From Halobellus clavatus (GTDB taxonomy: Archaea; Halobacteriota; Halobacteria; Halobacteriales; Haloferacaceae), in contig NZ_FNPB01000018.1 of NCBI RefSeq assembly GCF_900107195.1, positions 1-49,838 on the forward strand: 49,838 nucleotides of DNA. The letters are read 5' to 3'. Of this stretch, positions 7,761-15,277 are shown piece after piece. The number at the start of each line of letters is the position of its first letter. The first letter of the stretch is position 1. The position numbers and the translations under genes were made by a program. The notes below the pieces were generated by a model, which saw nothing but the letters and a program-made list of their open reading frames with translations, did no database searches and was not told the origin of the DNA.

Positions 7761-8544
7761 CGTCGCGGCCGCCGTCTCGGATCTGACCGAAGCGCGCGGG
7801 CACGTCCGGGCGGAGCGACGCGCCACCGAGCGCCAGCATCGAGCCTTCGAACAGTTCCGCCAGACGGTCCGCGAGACCGATCCGGTCTCTGTCGGTGGCA
7901 TCGAGGCGCGCCCGGCGTCGTCCGGCTGGACGACCGAGGCCACCGGAACGACCGGCGATCGATGCCGCCGGATCCGTTCGGCCTTCGAGGAGCAGGTCGT
8001 TCCCCACGTGGACGTGACGGCGTCGACTGGAGTCCGCGGCGCGCTGGCGAGCGAACTGAGCACTGAGGTCGCCGTCGCGCTCGCCGCCGAGGGGGGTGGG
8101 AATCAGTTTACCGAGCCGTTGCGCCAAGCGATCCTTGATCACGTCGGCCAACGTCTCGCAGAGAGCCGAGTGATGCTCCGGGCGCTCGACCGCGAGCGCT
8201 CGTCGCTGGACGACGCGGTCGCGGCGCTGAAACGCGCCGAGCGCTCACTCCCCTCCGCGGACGATTCGACCCGAATCCTGGCCGCCGACAGCGAACTGTG
8301 GGATCGCCGTACGACGGCGGTGGATCTGGCGGAGGAGCTCACCTCGGCGCTCCGCGCGCGGCAGTCCACGCTGGACGCCGTGACCGCCGCCGAAGTGAAG
8401 GCGGGCATCCCTCACGACACGGTGGTCGAGTACCTCTTCGGCGATCGCGACACCACGTACCCCGCGCTGGACGCGCTCCTCCGCGGGATCCGCGAGTGCC
8501 GGCGGCGACGTGATCGACTCGACGACGCGATCGGCGGCCGGTGA
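7753..8544 (+). CDS. DUF7260-like haloarchaeal coiled-coil protein
   Basis: The 263-residue, Arg/Glu-rich protein begins at a GTG (VPDVAAAVSDLTEARGHVRAERRATERQH...) and is predicted to be largely alpha-helical, with several charged heptad-like stretches. There is no signal peptide and no membrane segment. The layout, a helical N-terminal half, a central ELSTEVAVAL stretch and a C-terminal helical tail with RRRRDRLDDAI, matches the haloarchaeal DUF7260 family, whose function is unknown. An iron-box-like palindrome lies 120 bases upstream, so its expression may respond to metal. Confidence 0.65.
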   Translation: MPDVAAAVSDLTEARGHVRAERRATERQHRAFEQFRQTVRETDPVSVGGIEARPASSGWTTEATGTTGDRCRRIRSAFEEQVVPHVDVTASTGVRGALASELSTEVAVALAAEGGGNQFTEPLRQAILDHVGQRLAESRVMLRALDRERSSLDDAVAALKRAERSLPSADDSTRILAADSELWDRRTTAVDLAEELTSALRARQSTLDAVTAAEVKAGIPHDTVVEYLFGDRDTTYPALDALLRGIRECRRRRDRLDDAIGGR

Positions 8545-8632
8545 TCGCCGTCGGTGACCACCTCTCCCACTCGAGCGAACCGCCGCTCGGAGTCGGTGAG
8601 GCCGTCGCGCTGGACGACCTCGCGTCGACGCG

Positions 8633-8869
8633 CTAGTCCTCTCCGATGTACAGCGGCGAGTCCGTGGTCGGACACGATTCGCGCCCGCAGACACCGGCCT
8701 CGTCACCGGCGCGCTCGACCCCCGACGAGAGCCGGTGGAGTTCCCACGTCGCCTCGTGTCCGGTCTCTGATCGGTGGGTCTCGATGACCCCACGTGCAGC
8801 CGCGAGTTTCTCGAACGTCTCCCGCAGGCCGCACTCCGGACACGTAACCGTCGCGCGCTTCCGATTCAT
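8633..8869 (-). CDS. small zinc-finger protein (DUF7542-like)
   Basis: The 78-residue protein starts MNRKRATVTCPECGLRETF. It has a CxxC pair followed by two His (THRSETGHEATWEL), a C2H2-like metal site, and a second Cys pair near the C-terminus (GVCGRESCPTT). This fits a small haloarchaeal family I associate with DUF7542; its role is unknown. The ATG at 8869 follows a good TATA-like sequence on the minus strand (GTTAAGTAC), so the transcript is probably nearly leaderless. Confidence 0.6.
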   Translation of the reverse strand: MNRKRATVTCPECGLRETFEKLAAARGVIETHRSETGHEATWELHRLSSGVERAGDEAGVCGRESCPTTDSPLYIGED

Positions 8870-8894
8870 TGTCGGAACCACGCCCGAGACGTAC

Positions 8895-9227
8895 TTAACG
8901 CCGTGGTTCGTCCCACCGGCGGCTCTCAGCGCCGGCTGGGCTCCGGCTCTGTGTGACGCCTCTGTGATCGAGAGAGTCACACGTTCCATCGTCCGTGGCT
9001 ATCAGGTCGTGACGACGGAGTCGGTGATCGTCCCGACGGCGCGCCGCCCGGTACTCTTCGGCGGCCCGCGCAGCGCGCTCGGCCGTTTCGCGGTCCGGAA
9101 ACCGATGGCCGACAACGGGCACTGGCTGCACACCCGTCCGCGCACACACGACGGTGTACTCGCCAGCATCGGTCGCGAGCATCTCAATCTCGGTTCGGAG
9201 GGTCCTGAGAGAGGGAATCGGAGACAC
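8895..9227 (-). CDS. conserved small haloarchaeal protein (DUF7552-like)
   Basis: The 110-residue protein has a conserved N-terminal part, about residues 8-76: LRTEIEMLATDAGEYTVVCARTG, then VVGHRFPDRETAERAARAAEEYRAA and LRRHDLI. This pattern is common in a haloarchaeal family of unknown function (DUF7552-like, from memory). The last 35 residues are low in conservation and may be non-native extension. It lies 39 bases downstream of the cupredoxin lipoprotein gene on the same strand and could be the last gene of that transcript. Confidence 0.55.
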   Translation of the reverse strand: MSPIPSLRTLRTEIEMLATDAGEYTVVCARTGVQPVPVVGHRFPDRETAERAARAAEEYRAARRRDDHRLRRHDLIATDDGTCDSLDHRGVTQSRSPAGAESRRWDEPRR

Positions 9228-9266
9228 CTCGGCTCACACCGTAGTTGGGACCGGGCCGAGTGCCGT

Positions 9267-11759
9267 TCACTCGACGACGACAGTGCCAGTCATTCCGGCG
9301 GCCTCGTGGGGGATGCAGACGTACTCGTGGACTCCGGTTGTCTCGAAGGTGTGGACAAATGACTGGCCGGATTGGACCGCTCCGGTGCCATTCTCCCACC
9401 CGGACTCTGCGGCCGACTGCGACTCGAACCCACCAGAAGCCCAGTAGGTTGCACTGTCCGGCATTTCTTCTTCGTACGCCGTCACGGAGTGTGGTTCGCC
9501 GGCGCCGTGACTCCAGACTACTGTGTCGCCCTGTGAGACTGTGAGTTCGCTCGGCTCGAATGCCACTGCTTGCATCTCGATGATGTGGTCGGCGTCTTCG
9601 GGGATGCCTTCGACCACGTTCGGCCCACCCTGGAGAGCCGAACTGTCAACTCCCCCCGACGCTGATCCGTCGCCCGAGCCGCCGACTCCGCCAGCGAGAT
9701 CCAGACCGAGCGGGAGGTCCTCGACGGCGTCGACGAGCGCGAACTGCGCGTACTGGGACGCGTCGGCGAACGCTTCGGCGGCTGCATTCACGTTGCCGTC
9801 CTCGTCGAGTGCGGTAATGTAGGCGTTCAGTTGCGCCTCGAACGTCTGGTAGGCGTTCCGGTCGGCCTCCTCGACGAGTTCGTGGACGCGTGCCTCCTCG
9901 AAGTGCGCGAAGACACCCTGCAGTACTCTGTTTGCGGCCTCCCCGTGAGAGCCGCTGCCCCCACTCTCGCCGACGATGGCGTAGACTGATGCGACGGCCT
10001 CAGCGTTGAACCGGGTCGCGGCTGAGGAGACGTCCCTGCCGTTACCGGCAGCGTCGATGAGTGCCGACAACGCGGACTCGAAGGTCTCGTACTGCGATTC
10101 GTCGGCCTCCTCCAGTGCTTCGTGGTAGCCGCCCGCACCGGACTCGAAGTGCTGGAAAGCACTCTGTCCGATCGCTTGCGCTCGTGCGTCGTCACCCAAG
10201 GCGGCGAGGACTGAGGCGTCGAAGCCGCGGGCAGCCATATAGCCCGCTTCGGCACCGCTCACCGTTGCGTCCGAGCCGGCAGCCGTCTCGAACTCGAGAA
10301 GCGTCGACTGCACCCCCTCGTAGTGGGTGACAACCGCGTCGTCGTCACCGGCGCTGAAGGCGTCGATGAGGCCACTGAGGTGTTCCTCCTCGAAACTCGC
10401 ATACAGTTCCTCGCTGGTCGACTCCACAGTCTCGTGGAAGCCGAGTTCGTTCTCTTCGAAGCGCGCGAAGAGATCCTCGGCGATCGAGCCGGCGACCTCG
10501 CCCTCCCCACGGCGGTAGCGCTCCCGTGCGTCGGCGAACCGCGCCCGGAAGAATGCCGATTCGAGCAGCGGCGCGCTCGATCCCCCGAGCGCTTCGATCC
10601 CCGTTAGGAGGTTCGAGTCGACCGCCGCGAGCGCTTCGTCGGCACCGCTGGCATCGCCGGATTCGATTGCGGACTGAAGCGACGAGAGTCCGGATTCGAA
10701 GCCCTCGTACGCGTCCTCGTCTGCCGATTCGAGCGCCTCGTGGGCCCGGGCGCCCTCGAAGTGCGCGAAGACGTCTTGGACTATCGTCGACGCCCGGCCG
10801 GGCTCACCGACTGCCGCAAGCCAGCGGGCATCGTGGACGCGGGCCCGATAGATCGTGAGTCCCGCAGCGTGAGCGCCGTTCGTTGAGGATCCGCCCTCGC
10901 TGGCTAACGCGGCGGCATCCCAGCCGCGCGACTGAATCGCCGACAGGTGTCCAGTCCCGGCGTGGGTCTCCGTCGGCGCGACGACGTAGCTCCCCTCGAT
11001 AGCGGCGACGAACGCAGCCGCCGCCTCGCTTCGGACCCCCTCGACGTCCCCACTTCCGGCTGCGGCGACGACTCCATCGAGTGCGCTCTCTAAGCGGCCG
11101 TAGACATCGCCATCGGCAGATTCGAGCGCCTCGGAGGCCGATGACGCCTCGAAGCGACTCCGGACCGCTTCGGCGACAGTCCCAGCGCTCTCGACGTCGC
11201 CGACGGTGGCAGCCATTTCGGCGTTTTGTGCCGTGACGCCGAGCAGCTGGAGGTCGAGCGCGTCGGCGGTGGCGCCGTCGACGACCGTCCGCTGTGCCGA
11301 CGAGAGCGCATCGTCGGCGTCTATCGCCGCCTCGCGAGCGCGTTCGAGATTATCCGCGGCGAGTCCCTCGGTTCGGAGCGCGCCGAGTGCCTCCTCGAAC
11401 CCTTCGTAATTACTCTCCCCGGTCGATTCGAGCACCTCGTGGGCACCGTACTCGCCGGTCGCTCCCTCGAACCGCGCGAAGGTGTTCTGGACAACCTGCG
11501 AGCCCGATCCCGGCTCACCGGCGACACCGAATGCCAGCGCGTCCCACACCCGGGCTCGGTAGGCGTTCCACTCGGCGGCGACAGCTGCATTCGCCGTGAC
11601 CCCAACAGGATTCGACTTGCCCGTCTCGGTCCCAGTCTCGCTTTCGGAGCCCGTTTCGGTCGTCGTCCCAGTCGTTTGTAGGCTGCTACATCCTGCGAGG
11701 CCGAGCGTCGCCAATGCGGCCGCGCTGACCGATAACACGTCGCGTCTCTGCGGTGCCAT
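9267..11759 (-). CDS. DUF5059-type lipoprotein with C-terminal cupredoxin, probable iron/copper protein
   Basis: The 830-residue protein opens with a TAT-like/lipobox signal (MAPQRRDVLSVSAAALATLG then LAGC, Cys24). A Thr/Ser/Glu-rich tether and six helical repeats of about 100 residues follow. Each repeat has an F-x-x-F-E segment, and five of the six also carry HExxE (HEVLE, HEALE, HETVE, HEALE, HELVE). The last ~115 residues are a cupredoxin with a full type-1 copper set: His in GEPHSV, then Cys, His and Met in YVCIPHEAAGM. It should be anchored on the outer face of the membrane. A perfect 18-bp iron-box palindrome sits 2 bases before the ATG, and the gene lies next to an iron ABC transporter. 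A role in iron capture with copper-dependent redox, similar in idea to EfeO, is inferred. The repeats also contribute to the unusual length. Confidence 0.8.
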   Translation of the reverse strand: MAPQRRDVLSVSAAALATLGLAGCSSLQTTGTTTETGSESETGTETGKSNPVGVTANAAVAAEWNAYRARVWDALAFGVAGEPGSGSQVVQNTFARFEGATGEYGAHEVLESTGESNYEGFEEALGALRTEGLAADNLERAREAAIDADDALSSAQRTVVDGATADALDLQLLGVTAQNAEMAATVGDVESAGTVAEAVRSRFEASSASEALESADGDVYGRLESALDGVVAAAGSGDVEGVRSEAAAAFVAAIEGSYVVAPTETHAGTGHLSAIQSRGWDAAALASEGGSSTNGAHAAGLTIYRARVHDARWLAAVGEPGRASTIVQDVFAHFEGARAHEALESADEDAYEGFESGLSSLQSAIESGDASGADEALAAVDSNLLTGIEALGGSSAPLLESAFFRARFADARERYRRGEGEVAGSIAEDLFARFEENELGFHETVESTSEELYASFEEEHLSGLIDAFSAGDDDAVVTHYEGVQSTLLEFETAAGSDATVSGAEAGYMAARGFDASVLAALGDDARAQAIGQSAFQHFESGAGGYHEALEEADESQYETFESALSALIDAAGNGRDVSSAATRFNAEAVASVYAIVGESGGSGSHGEAANRVLQGVFAHFEEARVHELVEEADRNAYQTFEAQLNAYITALDEDGNVNAAAEAFADASQYAQFALVDAVEDLPLGLDLAGGVGGSGDGSASGGVDSSALQGGPNVVEGIPEDADHIIEMQAVAFEPSELTVSQGDTVVWSHGAGEPHSVTAYEEEMPDSATYWASGGFESQSAAESGWENGTGAVQSGQSFVHTFETTGVHEYVCIPHEAAGMTGTVVVE

Positions 11760-11761
11760 AT

Positions 11762-11779
11762 TTTTAGGCTAGCCTAAAA
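11762..11779. promoter_or_regulatory. perfect iron-box palindrome
   Basis: TTTTAGGCTAGCCTAAAA is a perfect 18-bp palindrome ending two bases before the lipoprotein start codon on the minus strand. It closely resembles the operators of DtxR-family iron regulators (Idr1/Idr2, SirR) described in haloarchaea. Its position at the start of a probably leaderless transcript fits a repressor site. Confidence 0.85.
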
Positions 11780-11798
11780 CAACTTAGTCGCTTCGATT

Positions 11799-11814
11799 TT
11801 TAGGTGGGCCTAAT
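11799..11814. promoter_or_regulatory. second iron-box palindrome
   Basis: TTTAGGTGGGCCTAAT keeps both half-sites TTAGG-N4-CCTAA, with a non-palindromic centre. It lies 20 bases beyond the perfect site and overlaps the stop codon of the ABC ATPase gene. Two sites in 53 bases suggest cooperative binding. Confidence 0.7.
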
Positions 11815-12715
11815 CCTCGTCGATCGCCCGGTGGGGGGCGATATGGGGTCCGGTCGGGGCGTCGCCGTCGACGCTGGCATCGACACGGAAGACGTCCGAG
11901 AGGAGTTCCTCGGTGACGACGTCTCGCGGCGGGCCCCAGTCGTACGGTTCACCGTCTTTCATCGCGACGAGGTTGTCGGCGAAGCGGGCGGCCTGCCCGA
12001 TGTCGTGGAGGACGACGCCGACGGTGACGCCCTGTTCGCGGTTGAGGGTCCGGATCACCTCCATCACGCGGAGCTGGTGGTGGAGATCTAGATACGTCGT
12101 CGGCTCGTCGAGGAGGAGCACGTCGGTCTCCTGTGCGAGGACCATCGCGATCCACGCGAGCTGTTTCTGGCCGCCGCTGAGGTTCTGCATCGTCTCGTTG
12201 CGCAGGTCTGCCACGCCCGCCAGTTCGATCGCACGCTCGACCGCCCGCCGATCGTCCGCCCCGACGGACTCGAAGAACCCCCGGTGGGGATACCGGCCGT
12301 GGTAGACGAGTTCCTCGACGGTGAGGCTGGCGGGGGAGTCGTGCTCCTGCGACAGGAGGCCGAGCCGCTGCGCCAGTTCCTTCGATTCGATCGACTGCAC
12401 CGCCTCGCCGTCGATGCGGACTCGTCCCGCCTCAGGGGTGAGCTGGTCGGCCATCGCCTTCAGCAGCGTGCTCTTGCCGCTGCCGTTCGGGCCGACGAGG
12501 GCGGTGACCTCGCCCGCGGGCAGGAGGACGGCTTCGCACTCGACGACCGGCTCGTCGGTCGTCGGGTAGCCGATCGCGAGTTTCTCGCCGCGGAGTTCGA
12601 CTGCGGATTTCCGCCTGTCGGCGGTGCCTCGCCCGGTCGCCCCGTTCGATTCAGGCGCTGGCTCGCTGCTCTCGCCGGTCGGATCCGTCCGTTCGAATCG
12701 GCCGTTGTCGTGCAT
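11810..12715 (-). CDS. iron/siderophore ABC transporter ATP-binding protein
   Basis: The 301-residue protein has all ABC ATPase motifs in order: Walker A GPNGSGKS (75-82), Q-loop Gln123, signature LSGGQ (179-183), Walker B VLLLDE (199-204) and switch His237. It belongs to the FepC/BtuD type that powers uptake of iron-siderophore or cobalamin complexes. The first ~38 residues form an acidic, unstructured extension. Its ATG shares one base with the stop of the permease gene (TGATG), so the two are translationally coupled. Iron boxes upstream of the operon support iron rather than cobalamin. Confidence 0.9.
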   Translation of the reverse strand: MHDNGRFERTDPTGESSEPAPESNGATGRGTADRRKSAVELRGEKLAIGYPTTDEPVVECEAVLLPAGEVTALVGPNGSGKSTLLKAMADQLTPEAGRVRIDGEAVQSIESKELAQRLGLLSQEHDSPASLTVEELVYHGRYPHRGFFESVGADDRRAVERAIELAGVADLRNETMQNLSGGQKQLAWIAMVLAQETDVLLLDEPTTYLDLHHQLRVMEVIRTLNREQGVTVGVVLHDIGQAARFADNLVAMKDGEPYDWGPPRDVVTEELLSDVFRVDASVDGDAPTGPHIAPHRAIDED

Positions 12716-13875
12716 CAGAGCTCACCGATATTCTGCTGCTTGCGCATAAGATAGAGGAAGTACGGGCCGCCGATCAGCCCGGTTACGACGCCGACGGGAA
12801 TCTGCACCGGGCTCAACGCGAGGCGCGCGCCGACGTCGGCGACGACCATCAGCGCTGGCCCCAAGAACACACAGCCGAGGAGCAATCGCCGGTAGTCGCC
12901 GCCGACGACGAGGCGCACGACGTGGGGGATGACGAGCCCGAAGAACCCGACGACTCCCGCGACCGCGATGGCCGCACTCGCCGCCAGAATGGCGACGCCC
13001 GACAGCAGGAACCGGATGCGCTCGACCTGCATCCCCAGCGAGCTGGCTGTCTGCTCGCCGAGCAGGAGGACGTTCAACTGCCGCGCAGCGGCGAGCGCGA
13101 AGACGACGGCGACCAGCGTCGGAACGAGGGCGATCCGGAACTGCTCCCAGCCGACGCCGGTGAGCGAGCCAGTGATCCACGCGATGGCAGATTGCACGGT
13201 TCCGAGGTCGTCGGCGAAGAAGAACAGCCCCCGTTGCAGCGACTGGAACACCATATTGACGATCACGCCGGCCAGGACGAGTCTGACCGGACTCGTCCCG
13301 TTCTTCCACGCGATGACGTACACCAGCAGGAACGCGATCGTTCCCCCGAGGGCCGCAACGAGCGGGAGCAGCGGCGAGAGGCTGCTGAACACGACGAGGG
13401 TCAGAAGCACCGCGAACCCCGCGCCGGAACTCACGCCCAGGATGAACGGACTCGCCAGTTCGTTGCGCGTGACGGCCTGGAAGATGGCTCCGGACACCGC
13501 GAGGCTCATCCCGACGAGCACCGCGACGAACACCCGCGGCAGTCGGATGTTCCAGACGATGAGGCTCCGACGGTTCATCTCGGGGAGTTCGGTGCCGAAC
13601 ACGAACGCCTGCCACGCCTCGGGGTCGAACACCACCTCCGGGTTGAACACGGCCTGCCACGCCTGGAGCGCGGACATCGAGTAGGAGCCGAAGCTCACCT
13701 GAATCAGGCCGCCGGCGACGACGACCAGCACGCTCCCGAGACAGAGCGTGACCAGCGCGCTGTCGACTACCCCGGGCCACCGGCTCGAACTGTCGGCGTC
13801 GGCGGTGATCGCTCGCTCGCTCGCCGTCATCGCCGTTCGGTTCGGCTCGTCCCGTTCGTCGGCCACCGCTCCCAC
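12715..13875 (-). CDS. iron/siderophore ABC transporter permease (FecCD family)
   Basis: The 386-residue protein is a polytopic FecCD/BtuC permease with a cytoplasmic acidic N-terminus (about 35 residues) and about nine to ten hydrophobic helices, including the family sequence SGAIFQAVTRNELASPFILGVSSGAGFAV and the later GxxxFxGLVIPHxxRL region (VGFFGLVIPHVVRLVVGG). It forms the membrane channel for the adjacent ATPase and binding protein. Start choice is uncertain: ATG at 13875 or 13830 (residue 16) both keep the first helix. It lies 25 bases after the binding-protein gene and overlaps the ATPase by one base. Confidence 0.9.
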   Translation of the reverse strand: MGAVADERDEPNRTAMTASERAITADADSSSRWPGVVDSALVTLCLGSVLVVVAGGLIQVSFGSYSMSALQAWQAVFNPEVVFDPEAWQAFVFGTELPEMNRRSLIVWNIRLPRVFVAVLVGMSLAVSGAIFQAVTRNELASPFILGVSSGAGFAVLLTLVVFSSLSPLLPLVAALGGTIAFLLVYVIAWKNGTSPVRLVLAGVIVNMVFQSLQRGLFFFADDLGTVQSAIAWITGSLTGVGWEQFRIALVPTLVAVVFALAAARQLNVLLLGEQTASSLGMQVERIRFLLSGVAILAASAAIAVAGVVGFFGLVIPHVVRLVVGGDYRRLLLGCVFLGPALMVVADVGARLALSPVQIPVGVVTGLIGGPYFLYLMRKQQNIGEL

Positions 13876-13900
13876 CGAGCAGGATCAGCGTCGCGGCGCA

Positions 13901-15100
13901 TCACTCGAAGGTCCCGTCGACGACGTCGGCGACGCGCTGGCGGTCGAACAGTTCTCCCTCGAAGTCGTACAGCGCCCCCGCGAGCCGTTCGGTCACGAGC
14001 AGATTCGAGATGGGCCCCTGATACAGCGGCCCCGCGCGGTAGACGTCGTCGTTCGCGACCGCGGTGAGGTCGCGAGCGATCTCGTGCTCTCGCAGAAACG
14101 CGACGACCGTGTCGCGGAACTCCGTGCGGGATTTCGCCTCCTGGCCCCGGATCAACAGGACTTCGGGATCCACGTCGAGGAGGGTCTCGAAGTCGATCGC
14201 GCCGCGGCTGGCGTAGAAGTCCTTGACGGCCGTGTTCGCTAGCGCGTCTCTCACCTCGAGGTCGTTGAGGTGCTTGAAGCTCGTTCCCTCGTCGATGACG
14301 TACGGATAGAAGGTCTCGGGCTGGTCGCCGCCGCCCCAGACGACCGCCGCCGAGGGCCGTTCGCTCCGGGCGGGGACAACCGGGGCCAACGCCGCCTGGA
14401 AGTCGTCGTGGATCGCCTCGAACGCCTCGTAGCGCTCCTCCTCTTGGAACACCTGTGAGAGCTTCTCGAAGGCCTCGTACAGCGTGTAGTAGCGGTAGTC
14501 GTCGTGCCAGCCGTAGTTCCGCGAGAAGCTACTGTTGCCGAAGATCGGCCCGACCTGCGTCCGGAGTTCTTCGACGTCGCCTTCGCTCCATTCGCCGCGG
14601 TTCAGGAGGAAGTTCGGATCGAAGACGTGCACGTCGGCGTCCAGCGCGTAGAACTGTTCCTTCCCGACGCCACCGTCGCCCCAGAGCTTCTCGATCTCGC
14701 TCCCGTCGACGCTGACCCCGGGAATCTCGTCGTAGTACTGCGTGTGGTAGCGACTCGGCAGCCAGACGGCCGCCGGCGGCTCCTGTCCCAGCGCGATCCC
14801 CATATCCGCCCAGCTCCCGTTGTTGGCGACCCACGTGTCGGGAACCGACTCGAAGGCGACCGTTCCGACGGGGACCAACTCGACGCTGTATGACTCTCGA
14901 TCGGACGATTCGGTGGGACTCTCTGCTCCGGCCTCGGTGCCAGTCGCGGCTTCTGTGTCGGTCGCCGTGGCGGCGTCTTCATCGCCTGTTCCCGACCGGC
15001 CGCTGCACCCCGCGAGTGCGCCTGCGGTCGCGATGCCGACGCCGTACCGGAGACAGTCTCGCCGCGTCGCCTGCTCCGTCCCGCTCCGTTCGTGTGACAT
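13901..15100 (-). CDS. iron/siderophore ABC transporter substrate-binding lipoprotein
   Basis: The 399-residue protein has a twin-arginine-like start (TRRDCLRYG), a lipobox ending LAGC, and an acidic, Ala/Thr/Glu-rich tether (about 35-66). The body matches periplasmic-binding proteins of the FecB/FepB class, with the two-lobe layout: VPVGTVAFESVPDTWVANNG in the first half and LLDVDPEVLLIRGQ in the second. It should present a ferric complex to the permease encoded just downstream. It is the first gene of the fecB-fecC-fecD-like operon. An iron box lies five bases upstream of the ATG. Confidence 0.88.
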   Translation of the reverse strand: MSHERSGTEQATRRDCLRYGVGIATAGALAGCSGRSGTGDEDAATATDTEAATGTEAGAESPTESSDRESYSVELVPVGTVAFESVPDTWVANNGSWADMGIALGQEPPAAVWLPSRYHTQYYDEIPGVSVDGSEIEKLWGDGGVGKEQFYALDADVHVFDPNFLLNRGEWSEGDVEELRTQVGPIFGNSSFSRNYGWHDDYRYYTLYEAFEKLSQVFQEEERYEAFEAIHDDFQAALAPVVPARSERPSAAVVWGGGDQPETFYPYVIDEGTSFKHLNDLEVRDALANTAVKDFYASRGAIDFETLLDVDPEVLLIRGQEAKSRTEFRDTVVAFLREHEIARDLTAVANDDVYRAGPLYQGPISNLLVTERLAGALYDFEGELFDRQRVADVVDGTFE

Positions 15101-15104
15101 ACTC

Positions 15105-15120
15105 TTTAGGCCAGCCTAAA
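15105..15120. promoter_or_regulatory. iron-box palindrome upstream of transporter operon
   Basis: TTTAGGCCAGCCTAAA is a 16-bp palindrome with 14 of 16 matching positions, located five bases before the start codon of the binding-protein gene. It shares its half-sites with those at 7617, 11762 and 11799. Confidence 0.8.
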
Positions 15121-15140
15121 TATTAAAGTCCCTTTCGAAG

Positions 15141-15156
15141 TTTCGGCGGGCCTAAA
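15141..15156. promoter_or_regulatory. degenerate second iron box
   Basis: TTTCGGCGGGCCTAAA differs from the TTTAGG-N4-CCTAAA pattern at one half-site position. It lies 36 bases further from the gene than the strong site, an arrangement similar to the double site at 11762/11799 (37 bases). Confidence 0.5.
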
Positions 15157-15277
15157 CTCCGGCTCGTCTCCCGGAGCCGAATAACTATATACTATACATA
15201 GACAACATATCTATACTTATAACTATGTTCACCGTGGATTCGCGAGCCACTTTGCGCCACACTACCGGGTGGTAACG

